This document shows, one piece after another, positions 26,001-34,732 of a stretch of 64,000 nucleotides of DNA. The notes below the pieces were generated by a model, which was not told the DNA's origin, searched no databases, and saw only the letters and a list, made by a program, of their open reading frames with translations. Every line of letters starts with the position of its first letter. Positions within the stretch are counted from its first letter, which is position 1. The position numbers and the translations under genes are program-made. Source of the DNA: Bin87 sp963663945 (GTDB lineage Bacteria; Chloroflexota; Dehalococcoidia; Lucifugimonadales; UBA3495); assembly GCA_963663945.1 (NCBI GenBank), contig OY760687.1, positions 3,844,001 through 3,908,000 on the forward strand. The letters are read 5' to 3'.

Positions 26001-26868
26001 CGTTGATGAGGATGCCCAGCGTGGCGGCAACCGCGATGCCCGAAACGTCGTCGCCCAGGTAGGCCGCCACCGTCTCAGGGGTGATCCACTGGATTACCAG
26101 GCCGCCGGCGATACCCGCCAGGATCATGGCGGGCCCCAACCGCCACAGGTACCGCAGGCTGGACCTCAGCCAGTCTTTCAGACCGGCGCCGATGGTTTCC
26201 CGCCACGTGGCAAACTCCGGTATCGGTCCTTCCACTCGACCGAACCTGAAGGCGTCGCTGAAGCTGAGTTGCCGCCGCAGCAGGAGAGCCACCAGCGGCC
26301 CCAGCAACAGGACGCCGACCACGCTCACCGCGATGCGCGTGCTGGCCAGCATGGGCGTGAAGACCAGCGCGGCCATCACCAGCGCCGGCAGGTTCAGCGT
26401 GGAGGAGCCCTGGGTTATGGCGATGGCGGTTTCCACCGGGGCCCCCCGGTTCCGAAAGGCCGACGCTATGGGGACGATGCACGCGGAACACAGGTTCATG
26501 GAGGACCCGACGGCGAATCCGCGCAGGACCCCCTTGATGCCGCCGCCCGTAAGGCCCGAGCCACCGCTTCTCGGAAACAGGAACACTTCCGTTATACCGG
26601 CGGCGAGGAACGCGAAAATCATTCCCATCGTCACCAGCTTCAGGTAGCTGGTGGAGAAGTCCCACCACCGTTGGAAGAAACCGGTCTCCGGTTCCCGGTT
26701 GATGCAAAACCCCTGGAAGCATTCGGCTCGGGGCGCGCTGACGCCAGCCAGGTCGGCCTCGACCGTGTCCAGCTTGGGAATGCGGTTGAAGGCCAGGAAC
26801 AGAGCCAGAATCACGGCCAGCAGCACAATGCCGATGACCCGTTTCTTTTTCAGCGCCGTATCGAACAT
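23095..26868 (-). CDS. Giant fusion: ArsP-like permease, TolB-like propeller, IPT/TIG, VCBS repeats, ASPIC/UnbV
   Basis: 1257 residues from the ATG at 26868; frame-open residues upstream run into a repeat and are not conserved. Residues about 10-365 are a multi-helix permease resembling the DUF318/ArsP family, with LCSACIVPIASAFRNRGAP. About 370-635 carry six PD40 propeller units (AWSPDGKKIAF, IYVMNADG). About 640-725 is an IPT/TIG-like beta-sandwich. About 730-1175 carries FG-GAP/VCBS calcium-binding blades (DFNNDGRQDIYV, DYDNDGDQDLYV). The last 80 residues are ASPIC/UnbV (IGARVTVVADG, IQIQWPSG). A continuous frame with no stop supports a real fusion. The substrate of the permease is unknown. 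Confidence 0.88.
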   Translation of the reverse strand: MFDTALKKKRVIGIVLLAVILALFLAFNRIPKLDTVEADLAGVSAPRAECFQGFCINREPETGFFQRWWDFSTSYLKLVTMGMIFAFLAAGITEVFLFPRSGGSGLTGGGIKGVLRGFAVGSSMNLCSACIVPIASAFRNRGAPVETAIAITQGSSTLNLPALVMAALVFTPMLASTRIAVSVVGVLLLGPLVALLLRRQLSFSDAFRFGRVEGPIPEFATWRETIGAGLKDWLRSSLRYLWRLGPAMILAGIAGGLVIQWITPETVAAYLGDDVSGIAVAATLGILINVPLLFEIPLVAVLMLVGMGAAPAAALLFGAAAAGPFTLWGLARVMPKRAVAAFAAGTWSLSMVGGVGLLFVGPFFLDTSDSRIVFSSDRGGDFEIYSMLPDGSDLKRLTNNSSYDDMPAWSPDGKKIAFVSDRDGSPEIYVMNADGARARRLTEDNGPDNALPAWSPDGSRIAYSSERDGNREIYVMDADGSNQINLTNDPGYDSSPSWSPDGQRILFNSRRDGNLEIYVMDADGSNQIRLTKNATSDEFPIWSPDGSKIAFSSSRTGRRAIYVMDADGANPVQLSGDVFNDSWPSWSPDGARITFTSDRYGAPEIMAMNADGSHQVNLTHGTGADGAPAWGPGDLLSDYPAGLRIVSLEPAAAATSGGSLVTISGAGLAEGSRVSIGDVEATVVEFLDSHTMTVAAPQHPAGVVDVVITNPDGRSGSLPRGFTYQQPLFTDVAQEAGVDFQHFRDPVDRIPLGAGVIVFDFNNDGRQDIYVASKPSWGESPDQIDGANALYRNNGDGSFTDVASEAGVDELMGLSNGGCAADYDNDGDQDLYVTNWGSSKLFRNNGSGAFDDVTDGAGLGDPDPSYRSMGCAWGDYDRDGHLDFVVVRHLEESDMEALDLRAFYLAVRPLGLFHNNGDGSFTEVSHLLGDTGSPGKIPGEYGSLWGAGFQPGWLDFDNDGDSDLYVVNDFGHDAQPNVLWRNDGPAADGIWHFEDISRDSRADVAMFGMGLAVGDYDLDGHFDLYVTNIEDNVLLRNNGDGLTFTETAADAEAGMGAFQRRQRVSWGTVFFDYDNDGWEDLYIASGHLDSDALTNRRHQPNLLLRNTGQAVFEDVSSISGADDRGVGRGVAYADFNNDGCLDLYVANLGLAGDEAQSARLFQNSCLGDANWLQIRTVGTVSNRDGIGARVTVVADGRTQIREIAAGSSNKSQNMLTAHFGLGSASRADTIQIQWPSGIVQTLHDVPANQQLSIIEAP

Positions 26869-27232
26869 TCGCAGTCGCTCTTCGACGATGTTCCGTCGGC
26901 CCATGGGCCGGCAAGTTTGGCAAGTCGGTGGATGGAGGAGGATTTGCTCCGGGTTTCGCCGGAATGCGCGGATGTTATGCGCGCCGTAATATGCCGTCAA
27001 TGGCAGGTCGGCCTCACGCGTACCCAGTTTCACTGGAACCGTCATTGCGAGCGAAGCGCGGCAATCTCGTTGGGGCAAGGAACGCTACTGAGGGAACGAG
27101 ATCGCCACGTCGTTTCGCTCCTCGCGATGACAAAATGGGTACGCGTGAGCAGGTCGACATCCGGCGCGCGGTTCGTTGACTCCCGCAAAACGGCGGTGCT
27201 ACGGTGGGCCACCCTGACCAACCGGAGCCGCG
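26869..27232. other. Intergenic region between divergent permease fusion and MFS genes
   Basis: Contains the GTCATTGCGAG element (27014-27148). The rest carries the promoters of the two divergent genes, but no clear -10/-35 pair stands out. No gene seen. Confidence 0.5.
27014..27148. repeat. Inverted-repeat element, GTCATTGCGAGCGAAGC family (copy 2) with perfect outer arms
   Basis: Bounded by a perfect 13-base inverted repeat, TCACGCGTACCCA and TGGGTACGCGTGA. The inner arms GTCATTGCGAG and CTCGCGATGAC flank a core with GCGGCAATCTCGTTGGGGCA. Copy 3 at 46819-46953 is nearly identical but in the other orientation. Confidence 0.9.
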
Positions 27233-28471
27233 ATGCGCCGGATTGACTACCGCTGGATCATCCTGGGCACGGGGTTCGCGATCCTCTTTTTCAACGGCGG
27301 GTCGCGCTCTGCCCTGGGGCTCATGCTGAAGCCCATGGTCGACGACCTCTTGTGGTCTCGCTCGGTGCTGTCGCTTGGCGCCACCGCGTACATGCTGGTT
27401 TCCGCCGCGGCCATGCCCTTTGTAGGCCGCCTCGCCGATCGCTACGACCTCCGCTGGATCATGGGTGTCGGAGCCGCCGTGGGCGCCGTCGGCCTCGCCC
27501 TGATGAGCGTCATATCCTCGCCCTGGCAGCTGTTCCTGGTGTACGGGGTGGTCTTCGCGCTGGGGAACGCCGGCATGTCGAATCCTGTCGTGAGCGTCAT
27601 GATCGTCCGGTGGTTCCCGAACCGGCGTGGCGTTGCCAACAGCGTGGCGGTCTCCGGCAACGCGATCGGACAACTGGTGATCGTCGGGCTGCTGGCCCAG
27701 TCGCTGGTGCGGTTCGGCTGGCGCCTTTCCTACGCGGGGCTGGGGCTGGCCAACCTGGTGATCCTGGCGCCGATCGTGATGGCGGCGGTGAGATCAACCC
27801 GGGCAGCGCCCGCAAGCTCGGGAACGCCGGTCCCGAACGCGTCAGGTGGACAGAATGATGAACAGGCGAAGGAGGGTCCGCTGCTCACGTCGGTTCAGCT
27901 CTGGCTGCTCCTGATGGTGTACGCCATCTGTGGCTTCCAGGACTTCTTCGTCCAGACTCACGTGGTGGCGTTCGCCCTGGACACGGGGATCGGCACGGTG
28001 GTCGCAGGGTACCTGCTGGCGCTCATGGGCGTGATGGGCCTGCTGGGCGTCATCGCCTCCGGCTATCTCGCTGACCGCTTGGGCCCCGGACGGCCGACGC
28101 TGCTCTGCTTCGTGATGCGCATCGGGATTTTCGCTCTGGTCATCCTGAACCAGGACAAACCGTCGGTAATCGTCTTCGCGCTGTTGTACGGCTTCACCTT
28201 CCTCATGACGGCGCCGCTGACGGTCATGTTCTCCGGCAACATTTTCGGCACCAACCGATTGGGCAGGGTCAGCGGAACCATCTCCGGCGTGCACCAGGTC
28301 AGCGGCGGACTCGGTGCCCTGGCCGGCGCTCTGTCGTTCGACATCTGGGGCAGCTACGACCGTGCGTTCGCGCTGATGCTGGTCCTGTCGGTAGTGGCGA
28401 CGGTGGGCACCCTGCTGGTTCGGGACAAGGAAGCCAGGGGCGCACCGCAGCACGGGATGATCTGCTGCTAG
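27233..28471 (+). CDS. MFS transporter (oxalate/monocarboxylate-like)
   Basis: 412 residues, twelve predicted helices in two halves separated by a hydrophilic loop around residues 190-215. The MFS motif A appears as GRLADRYDLRW after helix 2 and again as GYLADRLGPGRP in the second half. The overall pattern resembles the oxalate/formate and monocarboxylate branch, so an organic-anion substrate is plausible but unproven. The start ATG at 27233 lacks a strong ribosome site. The gene is convergent with the flavin monooxygenase, with only 22 bases between stops. Confidence 0.92.
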   Translation: MRRIDYRWIILGTGFAILFFNGGSRSALGLMLKPMVDDLLWSRSVLSLGATAYMLVSAAAMPFVGRLADRYDLRWIMGVGAAVGAVGLALMSVISSPWQLFLVYGVVFALGNAGMSNPVVSVMIVRWFPNRRGVANSVAVSGNAIGQLVIVGLLAQSLVRFGWRLSYAGLGLANLVILAPIVMAAVRSTRAAPASSGTPVPNASGGQNDEQAKEGPLLTSVQLWLLLMVYAICGFQDFFVQTHVVAFALDTGIGTVVAGYLLALMGVMGLLGVIASGYLADRLGPGRPTLLCFVMRIGIFALVILNQDKPSVIVFALLYGFTFLMTAPLTVMFSGNIFGTNRLGRVSGTISGVHQVSGGLGALAGALSFDIWGSYDRAFALMLVLSVVATVGTLLVRDKEARGAPQHGMICC

Positions 28472-28493
28472 GTGCGCAGCTTTCCTGGGCTCT

Positions 28494-29621
28494 CTAATCG
28501 GCGAACCGAGGCATGACCTTAGTGGCAAAGTTCTCCAGATTCCGCAGGATTTTGGCCTGCGGCAGCCCGGAGTGAGCGAACTCCACGAGCAGACAGTCCA
28601 GGTTGCACACCTCCTGCAGCTCCTGAATTTTCTCAGCGACGTTGTCCGGCGAGCCCACCAGCAGCGTGCGGGGTTCCAGGAAATCCCAGTCCAGCTTGAC
28701 CTCCGGGTCGAGTTCCTCGTCGGGGTTGGTGAACACCTGCCGCCCTCGGAAGGGGTCGTTGAAGATGAAGGCGGACATGATGCCGGCCTCGGCATCCCGG
28801 CGGGCTTCTTCCATGGACGAGGCGACGTAGGTGGAGCGCATGACCGCCTGGTCTTCGCCCAACGCGTACGGGCGGCCCTCCCGGTTGGTGCGCGCCTCGG
28901 CGTAGATTTCCATGCGCTGGCGGATTCGCAGCGGGGGAGGCTGCCAGTAGCAGGCCTTCAGCCCCATCTGGGCGGCGGTGGTCACCGAGCGGTCGGTGGA
29001 CACCGTCATCCACAGCGGCGGGTGCGGCAGCTGGTACGGGCGCGGGGTCACGCGCAGCCTGGTGACGTGATCGCCGTTGTGCCACGCCGGATCCGGAGCG
29101 ACCGACGGGTGGGAGAAAACGGTGTCCGGAACCGGGAATGTGTAGTTGGTACCGTGGTGGTCGAAATACTCGTTGCTCCATATCTTGCGAACGATCTCGA
29201 CGGTTTCCTGGAACAGCTCCCGGTTCTCGGCGTCCTTGCGAGGGTCGGCGTTGGGATGGAACTGCGGCCCCTCGTAGGGCCAGATGCCGCGGCCGAACCC
29301 AACATCGACGCGGCCTCCGCTCATGTTGTCCAGCATAGCCAGGTCCTCGGCCAGCCGGATGGGATGCCACCAGGTGGCGATGTTTGCCATCTGGCCGATG
29401 CGAATCCGGGAAGTGCGGGCGGCGAGGTCCGCGCCCAGCAGTATCGGATTGGGCAGGTCGCCCACGCCGAACGGGGTGAAGTGGTGCTCGCCCAGCCAGA
29501 TGGCCTCGAACCCGAGCTGTTCCGCCAGGACGGCCTGTTGGCGCAGGTTGTCCAGGAAGCCGGCGGAATTGGTGGCCTCGCCGGCGGATGCCGCCACCGT
29601 GGTGAACGCTGCGAAGCGCAT
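28494..29621 (-). CDS. LLM class flavin-dependent oxidoreductase
   Basis: 375 residues from the ATG at 29621, which has AGGAGG 8-9 bases upstream; the longer open frame to 29792 is unconserved. Bacterial luciferase-like TIM barrel: LGFEAIWLGEHHF, RIRIGQMANI, then GGRVDVGFGRG, and the C-terminal VGSPDNVAEKIQEL. These enzymes use FMNH2 from a separate reductase to oxygenate small organics. A second paralogue is at 55082. The next upstream gene on this strand (NHL protein) is 47 bases away. Confidence 0.93.
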   Translation of the reverse strand: MRFAAFTTVAASAGEATNSAGFLDNLRQQAVLAEQLGFEAIWLGEHHFTPFGVGDLPNPILLGADLAARTSRIRIGQMANIATWWHPIRLAEDLAMLDNMSGGRVDVGFGRGIWPYEGPQFHPNADPRKDAENRELFQETVEIVRKIWSNEYFDHHGTNYTFPVPDTVFSHPSVAPDPAWHNGDHVTRLRVTPRPYQLPHPPLWMTVSTDRSVTTAAQMGLKACYWQPPPLRIRQRMEIYAEARTNREGRPYALGEDQAVMRSTYVASSMEEARRDAEAGIMSAFIFNDPFRGRQVFTNPDEELDPEVKLDWDFLEPRTLLVGSPDNVAEKIQELQEVCNLDCLLVEFAHSGLPQAKILRNLENFATKVMPRFAD

Positions 29622-29667
29622 GCCAAGCCTCCTGTTGCCGTTCGTATGCCGTGGTCTTTCGCGCGGA

Positions 29668-30504
29668 TCACCCGACGCGAGCCAGCTTCTGCACGCGCTG
29701 GTTGGAGGTGTCGGCGCCGTAGATGTTCCCCTGGGAGTCAGTGTAGACCTGGTGGGCGTACTCGAAGGTGCGGCCCCGGGCCAACAGCTCACCGTCCAGG
29801 GTGAGAATGGTCAGGCGCGGTACCTGGTCGGTCACGTAGACCCGTTGCTCCGCGTCGATGTGCACGCCCATGGGACACTTGAAGTCGGTCCACTGGTCGA
29901 CGAAATCGCCGTCCACGGTGAACACCTGCACCCGGTTGTTCTCCCGGTCCGCCACGTAGACCCGACCGTCGGCGGAGACGCGGATGCTGTGCGGCACGAT
30001 GAACTCGCCCGGGCCGCGGCCGGGACTGCCGAAGGACTTGATGAGGGAACCGTTGGCGGCGAGGCGATGCACAGATGAATTGCCGTAGCCGTCGGCCACG
30101 AACAACTCTCCTGAGGGAGCCACGCAGACGTCGGCCGGATGGTTGAACGGTGCCTGGAGCGCCGGGCGGTTTCGGTTGCCGATGGACGACAGCAACTCTC
30201 CGTCCGAAGAGTATCTCAGGATCTGATGGGCGTCGCGGTCCACCAGGTAAACGGTGTCGTCGGGGCCGATGTGGATGTGGTGTGCGTCGGCGGGCACGCC
30301 GTCCGGTCGCGACCACGCCGCCACCGGGTTCCCGTCCCGGTCGAACACCAGGACCGGGGGGCCCTGTCGCTGAAACACGTAGACGCGGTCCCGGCTGTCC
30401 ACGGCCACGCCGCTGATCCCCTGGAAACCCTGGCCCACCGGGAGGCGCGGCCATTCCGGTTGGTATTCGTAAACGTAGTCGCCCATGCCGACGGTGATGG
30501 CCAT
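29668..30504 (-). CDS. NHL-repeat beta-propeller protein
   Basis: 278 residues, GGAGG 9 bases before the ATG. Repeats of the NHL type are spread over the whole length (ISGVAVDSRDRVYVF, NHPADVCVAPSGELFVAD, PHSIRVSADGRVYVAD), giving a five- to six-blade propeller. No signal peptide is seen. Related proteins are annotated as peptidylglycine amidating lyase-like, but the catalytic residues cannot be confirmed here. It is probably in one operon with the flavin monooxygenase downstream. Confidence 0.88.
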   Translation of the reverse strand: MAITVGMGDYVYEYQPEWPRLPVGQGFQGISGVAVDSRDRVYVFQRQGPPVLVFDRDGNPVAAWSRPDGVPADAHHIHIGPDDTVYLVDRDAHQILRYSSDGELLSSIGNRNRPALQAPFNHPADVCVAPSGELFVADGYGNSSVHRLAANGSLIKSFGSPGRGPGEFIVPHSIRVSADGRVYVADRENNRVQVFTVDGDFVDQWTDFKCPMGVHIDAEQRVYVTDQVPRLTILTLDGELLARGRTFEYAHQVYTDSQGNIYGADTSNQRVQKLARVG

Positions 30505-30673
30505 ATCTCTGCCTCCGCGGTCCGGTTTCTCCGGAGCCGGTCAGATTGTAGCACCGGGAGCGGTTCCCAATTTCGGGCCGAGCCCGCGCTTGACCTTGAT
30601 ACGCAGCACTGTTAGCGTCCGATATCCAACTAACAACTGGTGATCCGGAAACGATAACTTCGAGGAGGTCGTC

Positions 30674-32620
30674 ATGGCCATTTCCACGAAAGCGCCGGCA
30701 CGGGCTGCGCCACGCTCCATGGTCTCGCATCCCCTGGACCCTCTCACCGCCGAGGAGATAGCCGACGCCTCGGCCATCTTGAGGTCCCAACGCGATCTGG
30801 GCCCGCGTACCCGGTTCGAGACCGTCGTGCTGCGGGAACCGGACAAGAACGTTGTGCTCGCGTTCCAACCGGGCGACCCCATCCGGCGCGACGCCTTCCT
30901 GGTGGTGCTGGACAATGACGCCGCGGCCACCTACGAGGCGGTGGTGTCTCTGGACGAGCGCCGCGTCGTCTCCTGGGAGCACATCCCCGGCGTGCAGCCG
31001 CGCGTGATGTTCGACGAGTTCGTGGAGTGCGAGGCGATGGTGCGCGCCGATGCAAAGTTCCTGGCGGCCATTAAAAAGCGTGGCGTTACCGACCCCAACC
31101 TGGTGATGGTGGACCCGTGGTCGGCCGGCAACTATGGATACGAGGATGAGGAGGGTCGCCGGCTGGTGCTGTGCCGCCCCTTCGCCCGGACCAGTCCCAC
31201 TGATAACGGCTACGCCCGGCCCATCGAGGGCGTCACCGCCGTGGTGGACCTCAACAGCATGGAAGTGGTGCGGGTCGACGACTACGGATTTGTGCCGCTG
31301 CCTCCGGAGTCCAGCAACTACGGCGCGGAGTTCGTGGACAAGTTCCGCGAGGACCTGAAACCGCTGGACATCACCCAGCCCGATGGGCCGAGTTTCCAGG
31401 TGGATGGCTGGCAGGTGACGTGGCAGAAGTGGTGCCTGCGCGTCGGGTTCACCCCTCGCGAGGGGCTGGTGATCCACACCGTGGGGTACGAGGATCAGGG
31501 CCGGGTCCGGCCGATCCTGTACCGCGCCGCGCTGTCGGACATGGTGGTGCCCTACGGCGACCCCGGCAAGGACCACTACCGCAAGAACGCCTTCGACGCC
31601 GGAGAGTACGGCATCGGCTCGCTGACCAACTCACTCACCCTGGGGTGCGACTGCCTGGGAGAGATTTATTACTTCGATGCGGTGATGAACAGCGGGCAGG
31701 GCGAGGCGTTCACCATACCCAACGCGGTGTGCATGCACGAGGAGGACTATGGCATCCTGTGGAAGCACACCGACTGGCGCACCGGGCAAACCGAGGTGCG
31801 CCGCTCGCGGCGGCTGGTGATATCCAGCGTCGCCACGGTGGGTAACTACGAGTACGGCTTCTTCTGGTACTTCTACCAGGACGGCACGATCCAGATGGAA
31901 ATCAAGCTGACCGGCATCATCAATACGGCCGGCATCGCCGAGGGGGAGACACCCAAGTACGGCACCATAGTCGCCCCCCAACTGAACGCGCACATCCACC
32001 AGCATTTCTTCAACTTCCGCATGGACATGAGCGTGGACGGTGAGGAGAACTCGGTGTTCGAGGTGAACACCGTGGCCGCGCCCCCGGGTCCGGACAACCC
32101 CCACGGAAACGCCTTCTACGCCGAGAAGACCCTGCTGGGCACCGAGCACGAGGCGCAGCGCATTATCGACCCGATGAGCGGGCGGTACTGGGTGGTGTCC
32201 AACCCGTCGGCGAAGAACGCGCTGGGCCAGCCCGTCAGTTACAAGCTGATGCCGGGCGAGAACATCCTGCCCTTCGCGCATCCCGACGCCAGCATCATCA
32301 AGCGCGCGGGGTTCATGACCAAGCACCTGTGGGTGACGCCCTACGACCGGGACGAGATCGCGGCCACCGGCCCGTATCCCAACCAGCACCCGGGCGGCGC
32401 GGGCCTGCCCGAGTACACGAAGAACAACCGGAGCGTGGAGGACACCGACGTGGTGCTCTGGTACACGCTGGGCTACCACCACGTGCCGCGACCCGAGGAC
32501 TGGCCGATTTCACCCGTTGCCTACTGCGGGTTCAGCCTCAAGCCGGTGGGGTTCTTCGACACCAACCCGGTGCTGGACGTACCGCCCAGCGACCACTGCG
32601 ACGACGCCTGTCACACCTGA
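30674..32620 (+). CDS. Primary amine oxidase (copper/topaquinone)
   Basis: 648 residues with GAGGAGG before the ATG. Oxidises primary amines to aldehydes with release of ammonia and hydrogen peroxide. Tyr392 in TVGNYEYG is the precursor of the topaquinone cofactor, and copper ligands are the HIH at 440-442 plus a late His in LGYHHVPRPEDWP. Asp308 in KNAFDAGEYG is the catalytic base. There is no signal peptide, so a cytoplasmic enzyme is suggested. It is divergent from the NHL protein gene, 169 bases apart. Confidence 0.96.
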   Translation: MAISTKAPARAAPRSMVSHPLDPLTAEEIADASAILRSQRDLGPRTRFETVVLREPDKNVVLAFQPGDPIRRDAFLVVLDNDAAATYEAVVSLDERRVVSWEHIPGVQPRVMFDEFVECEAMVRADAKFLAAIKKRGVTDPNLVMVDPWSAGNYGYEDEEGRRLVLCRPFARTSPTDNGYARPIEGVTAVVDLNSMEVVRVDDYGFVPLPPESSNYGAEFVDKFREDLKPLDITQPDGPSFQVDGWQVTWQKWCLRVGFTPREGLVIHTVGYEDQGRVRPILYRAALSDMVVPYGDPGKDHYRKNAFDAGEYGIGSLTNSLTLGCDCLGEIYYFDAVMNSGQGEAFTIPNAVCMHEEDYGILWKHTDWRTGQTEVRRSRRLVISSVATVGNYEYGFFWYFYQDGTIQMEIKLTGIINTAGIAEGETPKYGTIVAPQLNAHIHQHFFNFRMDMSVDGEENSVFEVNTVAAPPGPDNPHGNAFYAEKTLLGTEHEAQRIIDPMSGRYWVVSNPSAKNALGQPVSYKLMPGENILPFAHPDASIIKRAGFMTKHLWVTPYDRDEIAATGPYPNQHPGGAGLPEYTKNNRSVEDTDVVLWYTLGYHHVPRPEDWPISPVAYCGFSLKPVGFFDTNPVLDVPPSDHCDDACHT

Positions 32621-32821
32621 ACCAATAACAAGGTGGGATGTGAGCTTCGAGGGTCCTGAAGACTATCGAAAGGACCCCAATGCTACAGCCGCAGATCAGT
32701 AGCAGGTCTGTTCTTGATCCTCGGCGCCACCTTACCATTCCAGTTTTGGGGCTGCTACAATTCGCACCGCAACCGCGAATTAAAGAAAACCCCGAATTAA
32801 CGAAGCTTTTGGAGAGTAATT

Positions 32822-33349
32822 ATGGCTATGTCGGCCGGTATATCAAATGCGCTGGAACGTAACTGGGGTATGGTGGACCGTGCCATAGACGGGCTGAGTG
32901 ATGAGACACTGGCGCGCCGGATATCCGACGGCGACAATTCCATCGGTTGGCTCCTCTTCCATATGAGCCGCGTGGTGGACGTTTTCATGAACACCAGGTT
33001 CCAGGGCAAGCCTCAGATATGGATAGCGGACGGTTGGTGCGAGAAATTCGGCCTGAGTGATGACCCTGAGACGACTGGCCAGGGCTGGGACGCAGCGCGC
33101 GTGGCCGCGTGGCCGCTTCCCTCCAAAGACGTCCTGGTGGGGTACTACGAGGCCATGAAGGCCTGCTGCCGGGAATACATGTCCTCTGCGACCGACGAGG
33201 AGTTGAGCGCCACCATGAGCATGAGGCCCGGCGCGGACCCCGAGCCGAAAGAGACCATCATGGGTGTCCTGGTCTACGACAACATCGTCCACGGAGGCCA
33301 GATAGCCTTCCTGCGCGGCCACTTGGAAGGCATGGGCTGGTTCGGGTAG
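32822..33349 (+). CDS. DinB-like four-helix metal-binding protein
   Basis: 175 residues, GGAG before the ATG at 32822; the ATG at 32828 is an alternative. The pattern of a DinB/DUF664 helix bundle is visible: an amphipathic first helix, WLLFHMSRVVD with the first metal His, and the C-terminal DNIVHGGQIAFLRGHLEG with two further His. Members include bacillithiol- and mycothiol-dependent transferases and many of unknown function. It stands between the amine oxidase and a convergent molybdoenzyme gene. Confidence 0.85.
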   Translation: MAMSAGISNALERNWGMVDRAIDGLSDETLARRISDGDNSIGWLLFHMSRVVDVFMNTRFQGKPQIWIADGWCEKFGLSDDPETTGQGWDAARVAAWPLPSKDVLVGYYEAMKACCREYMSSATDEELSATMSMRPGADPEPKETIMGVLVYDNIVHGGQIAFLRGHLEGMGWFG

Positions 33350-33392
33350 CCCGAACGCCGGCTTCCCGGACAATTTCTTCAGTTTTGCGGAG

Positions 33393-33418
33393 GAGCACGG
33401 CGAACTCAGGCCGTGCTC
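33393..33418. terminator. Hairpin between convergent genes (weak terminator candidate)
   Basis: GAGCACGGC at 33393-33401 pairs perfectly with GCCGTGCTC at 33410-33418 around an 8-base loop. It overlaps the stop codon of the molybdoenzyme gene and has no T-run on either strand, so it may be a rho-assisted or bidirectional barrier only. Confidence 0.35.
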
Positions 33419-34689
33419 TCCCTTACCCGCACCGGGTGGGCGACGGGCTGGTTGAAGAGGTAGCCCTTCTCGTTGAACGGCACGCGGTTGGGTTGGGTGT
33501 TGCCAGCCGCGTCGGTGGCGCGGGTCATGATGGTGTGGTCTCCCGGCTCCGCGTCCCATTCGAATTCGAACCGAACCCATGAGTGGTCCGGCTGGGATCC
33601 GGAGAGAACTGCCTCGTTCCAGGTTTGACCAGAGTCGACGGTCCATTCGACCTGTGAGATCGGGCCAGACGGAGAATGCGCGTAGCCGTGAATGCGCTGG
33701 CGACCCGCCGGAAGTTCAGCCGGCCAGGGCAGGGCCAGGGCGCTCTTGATCACCTGCAGGGTGACTGGCTGGCCCAGCGATTGCCCCTGCGGCGGGTAAT
33801 CGTCGCCGATGAGCGTGTAGGATGTGGTGTTGTTCCGCGTCCACAACTGCTCCGAGGAAACGACGATGCGGCCCAGCCACTTGACGTTGGCGCTGCCCAC
33901 CCATCCGGGAACCAGGGCGCGCACGGGAAAGCCGTGATCTTTGGGCAACGTCTCTCCGTTGAGGGCGTAGGCCAGCAGCGTGTCCGGATGCATCGCCTTC
34001 TCCACCGGCAGGACGTAACGGAAGCCCTCCTCGGGAGACTCCACGTCCAAGCCGACCAGCAGCACTGACGTGGCATCGGGTTGGATGCCCGCCAACGTCA
34101 GGACGTCGCGGAGTTGCGCGCCGACCCATTCGCCGTTTCCAACGGCGCCGGTCATCCACTGGGTGCCGGACGTTTCCTGCCCGTTCATCACGTTGAACAT
34201 GGCGCGGTGGTTGCCAGCGCATTCCAGGTAGGACGTGAGGGTGCGGCTGGGCAGGCTGCGAATTTCCGAGTAGGTCAACTCCATCGGTTCGGAGACCGCG
34301 TCGCCCTCCACGGTGAGACGCCAGTCCGCGGCGTCGAGGTCGAGGCTGACGGAGTTGTTGCGCACGAAAAACAGCCGGTTGGGCGTGATGCTGCCCTGCA
34401 TGTATTCCAGCCGCGCCTCCAGACCCTTGTCGTCACGAACGATGAACGGCGCCGGGTCCTTGAACCAGGGCGCAACCTGCGCCGGGGAGGTGCCGGCGGG
34501 CGGCGACGGTGACCCTACCGTGGCATCGGATGGGGCCATTTCGGCGCAGGCGGCCAGAACTGCGGTGGCGCCGCCGGCTGCCAACAGGCGTAAAAATTGG
34601 CGGCGGCCCAGCCCCCGGGCGTTGGCAAACTCCCAGAGTGAAGGGCCGCCCGGCGGCGGTGTGCCGGATTCCTGCTCACGCTCGGTCAA
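33406..34689 (-). CDS. Tat-exported molybdopterin oxidoreductase, sulfite oxidase family
   Basis: 427 residues from a TTG at 34689. A twin-arginine signal (GRRQFLRLLAAGG, Arg29-Arg30) is followed by a lipobox-like LAAC with Cys48. The oxidoreductase molybdopterin-binding domain has the Mo-coordinating Cys157 in YLECAGNHR and a VGSANVKWLGRI segment. The C-terminal Mo-co dimerisation domain has ISQVEWTVDSGQTW. This resembles SorA/SoxC-type sulfite dehydrogenases, but no haem subunit gene is adjacent and the substrate may differ. Convergent with the DinB gene. Confidence 0.92.
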   Translation of the reverse strand: MTEREQESGTPPPGGPSLWEFANARGLGRRQFLRLLAAGGATAVLAACAEMAPSDATVGSPSPPAGTSPAQVAPWFKDPAPFIVRDDKGLEARLEYMQGSITPNRLFFVRNNSVSLDLDAADWRLTVEGDAVSEPMELTYSEIRSLPSRTLTSYLECAGNHRAMFNVMNGQETSGTQWMTGAVGNGEWVGAQLRDVLTLAGIQPDATSVLLVGLDVESPEEGFRYVLPVEKAMHPDTLLAYALNGETLPKDHGFPVRALVPGWVGSANVKWLGRIVVSSEQLWTRNNTTSYTLIGDDYPPQGQSLGQPVTLQVIKSALALPWPAELPAGRQRIHGYAHSPSGPISQVEWTVDSGQTWNEAVLSGSQPDHSWVRFEFEWDAEPGDHTIMTRATDAAGNTQPNRVPFNEKGYLFNQPVAHPVRVRESTA

Positions 34690-34732
34690 GGTTCCGCTCG
34701 TGATGCGGCGCCAGCGCGAAGCATGGCTTTGC

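Noticed and set aside
26869..27078. N-terminal 70-residue extension of the permease fusion
   Set aside because: It translates part of the GTCATTGCGAG repeat and lacks a ribosome site; the start at 26868 fits the first membrane helix.
28572..29804. 410-residue plus-strand frame opposite the flavin monooxygenase
   Set aside because: Antisense shadow typical of high-GC DNA; no ribosome site or family pattern.
29789..31576. 595-residue minus-strand frame across the NHL and amine oxidase genes
   Set aside because: It crosses two divergent well-supported genes and has no motif.
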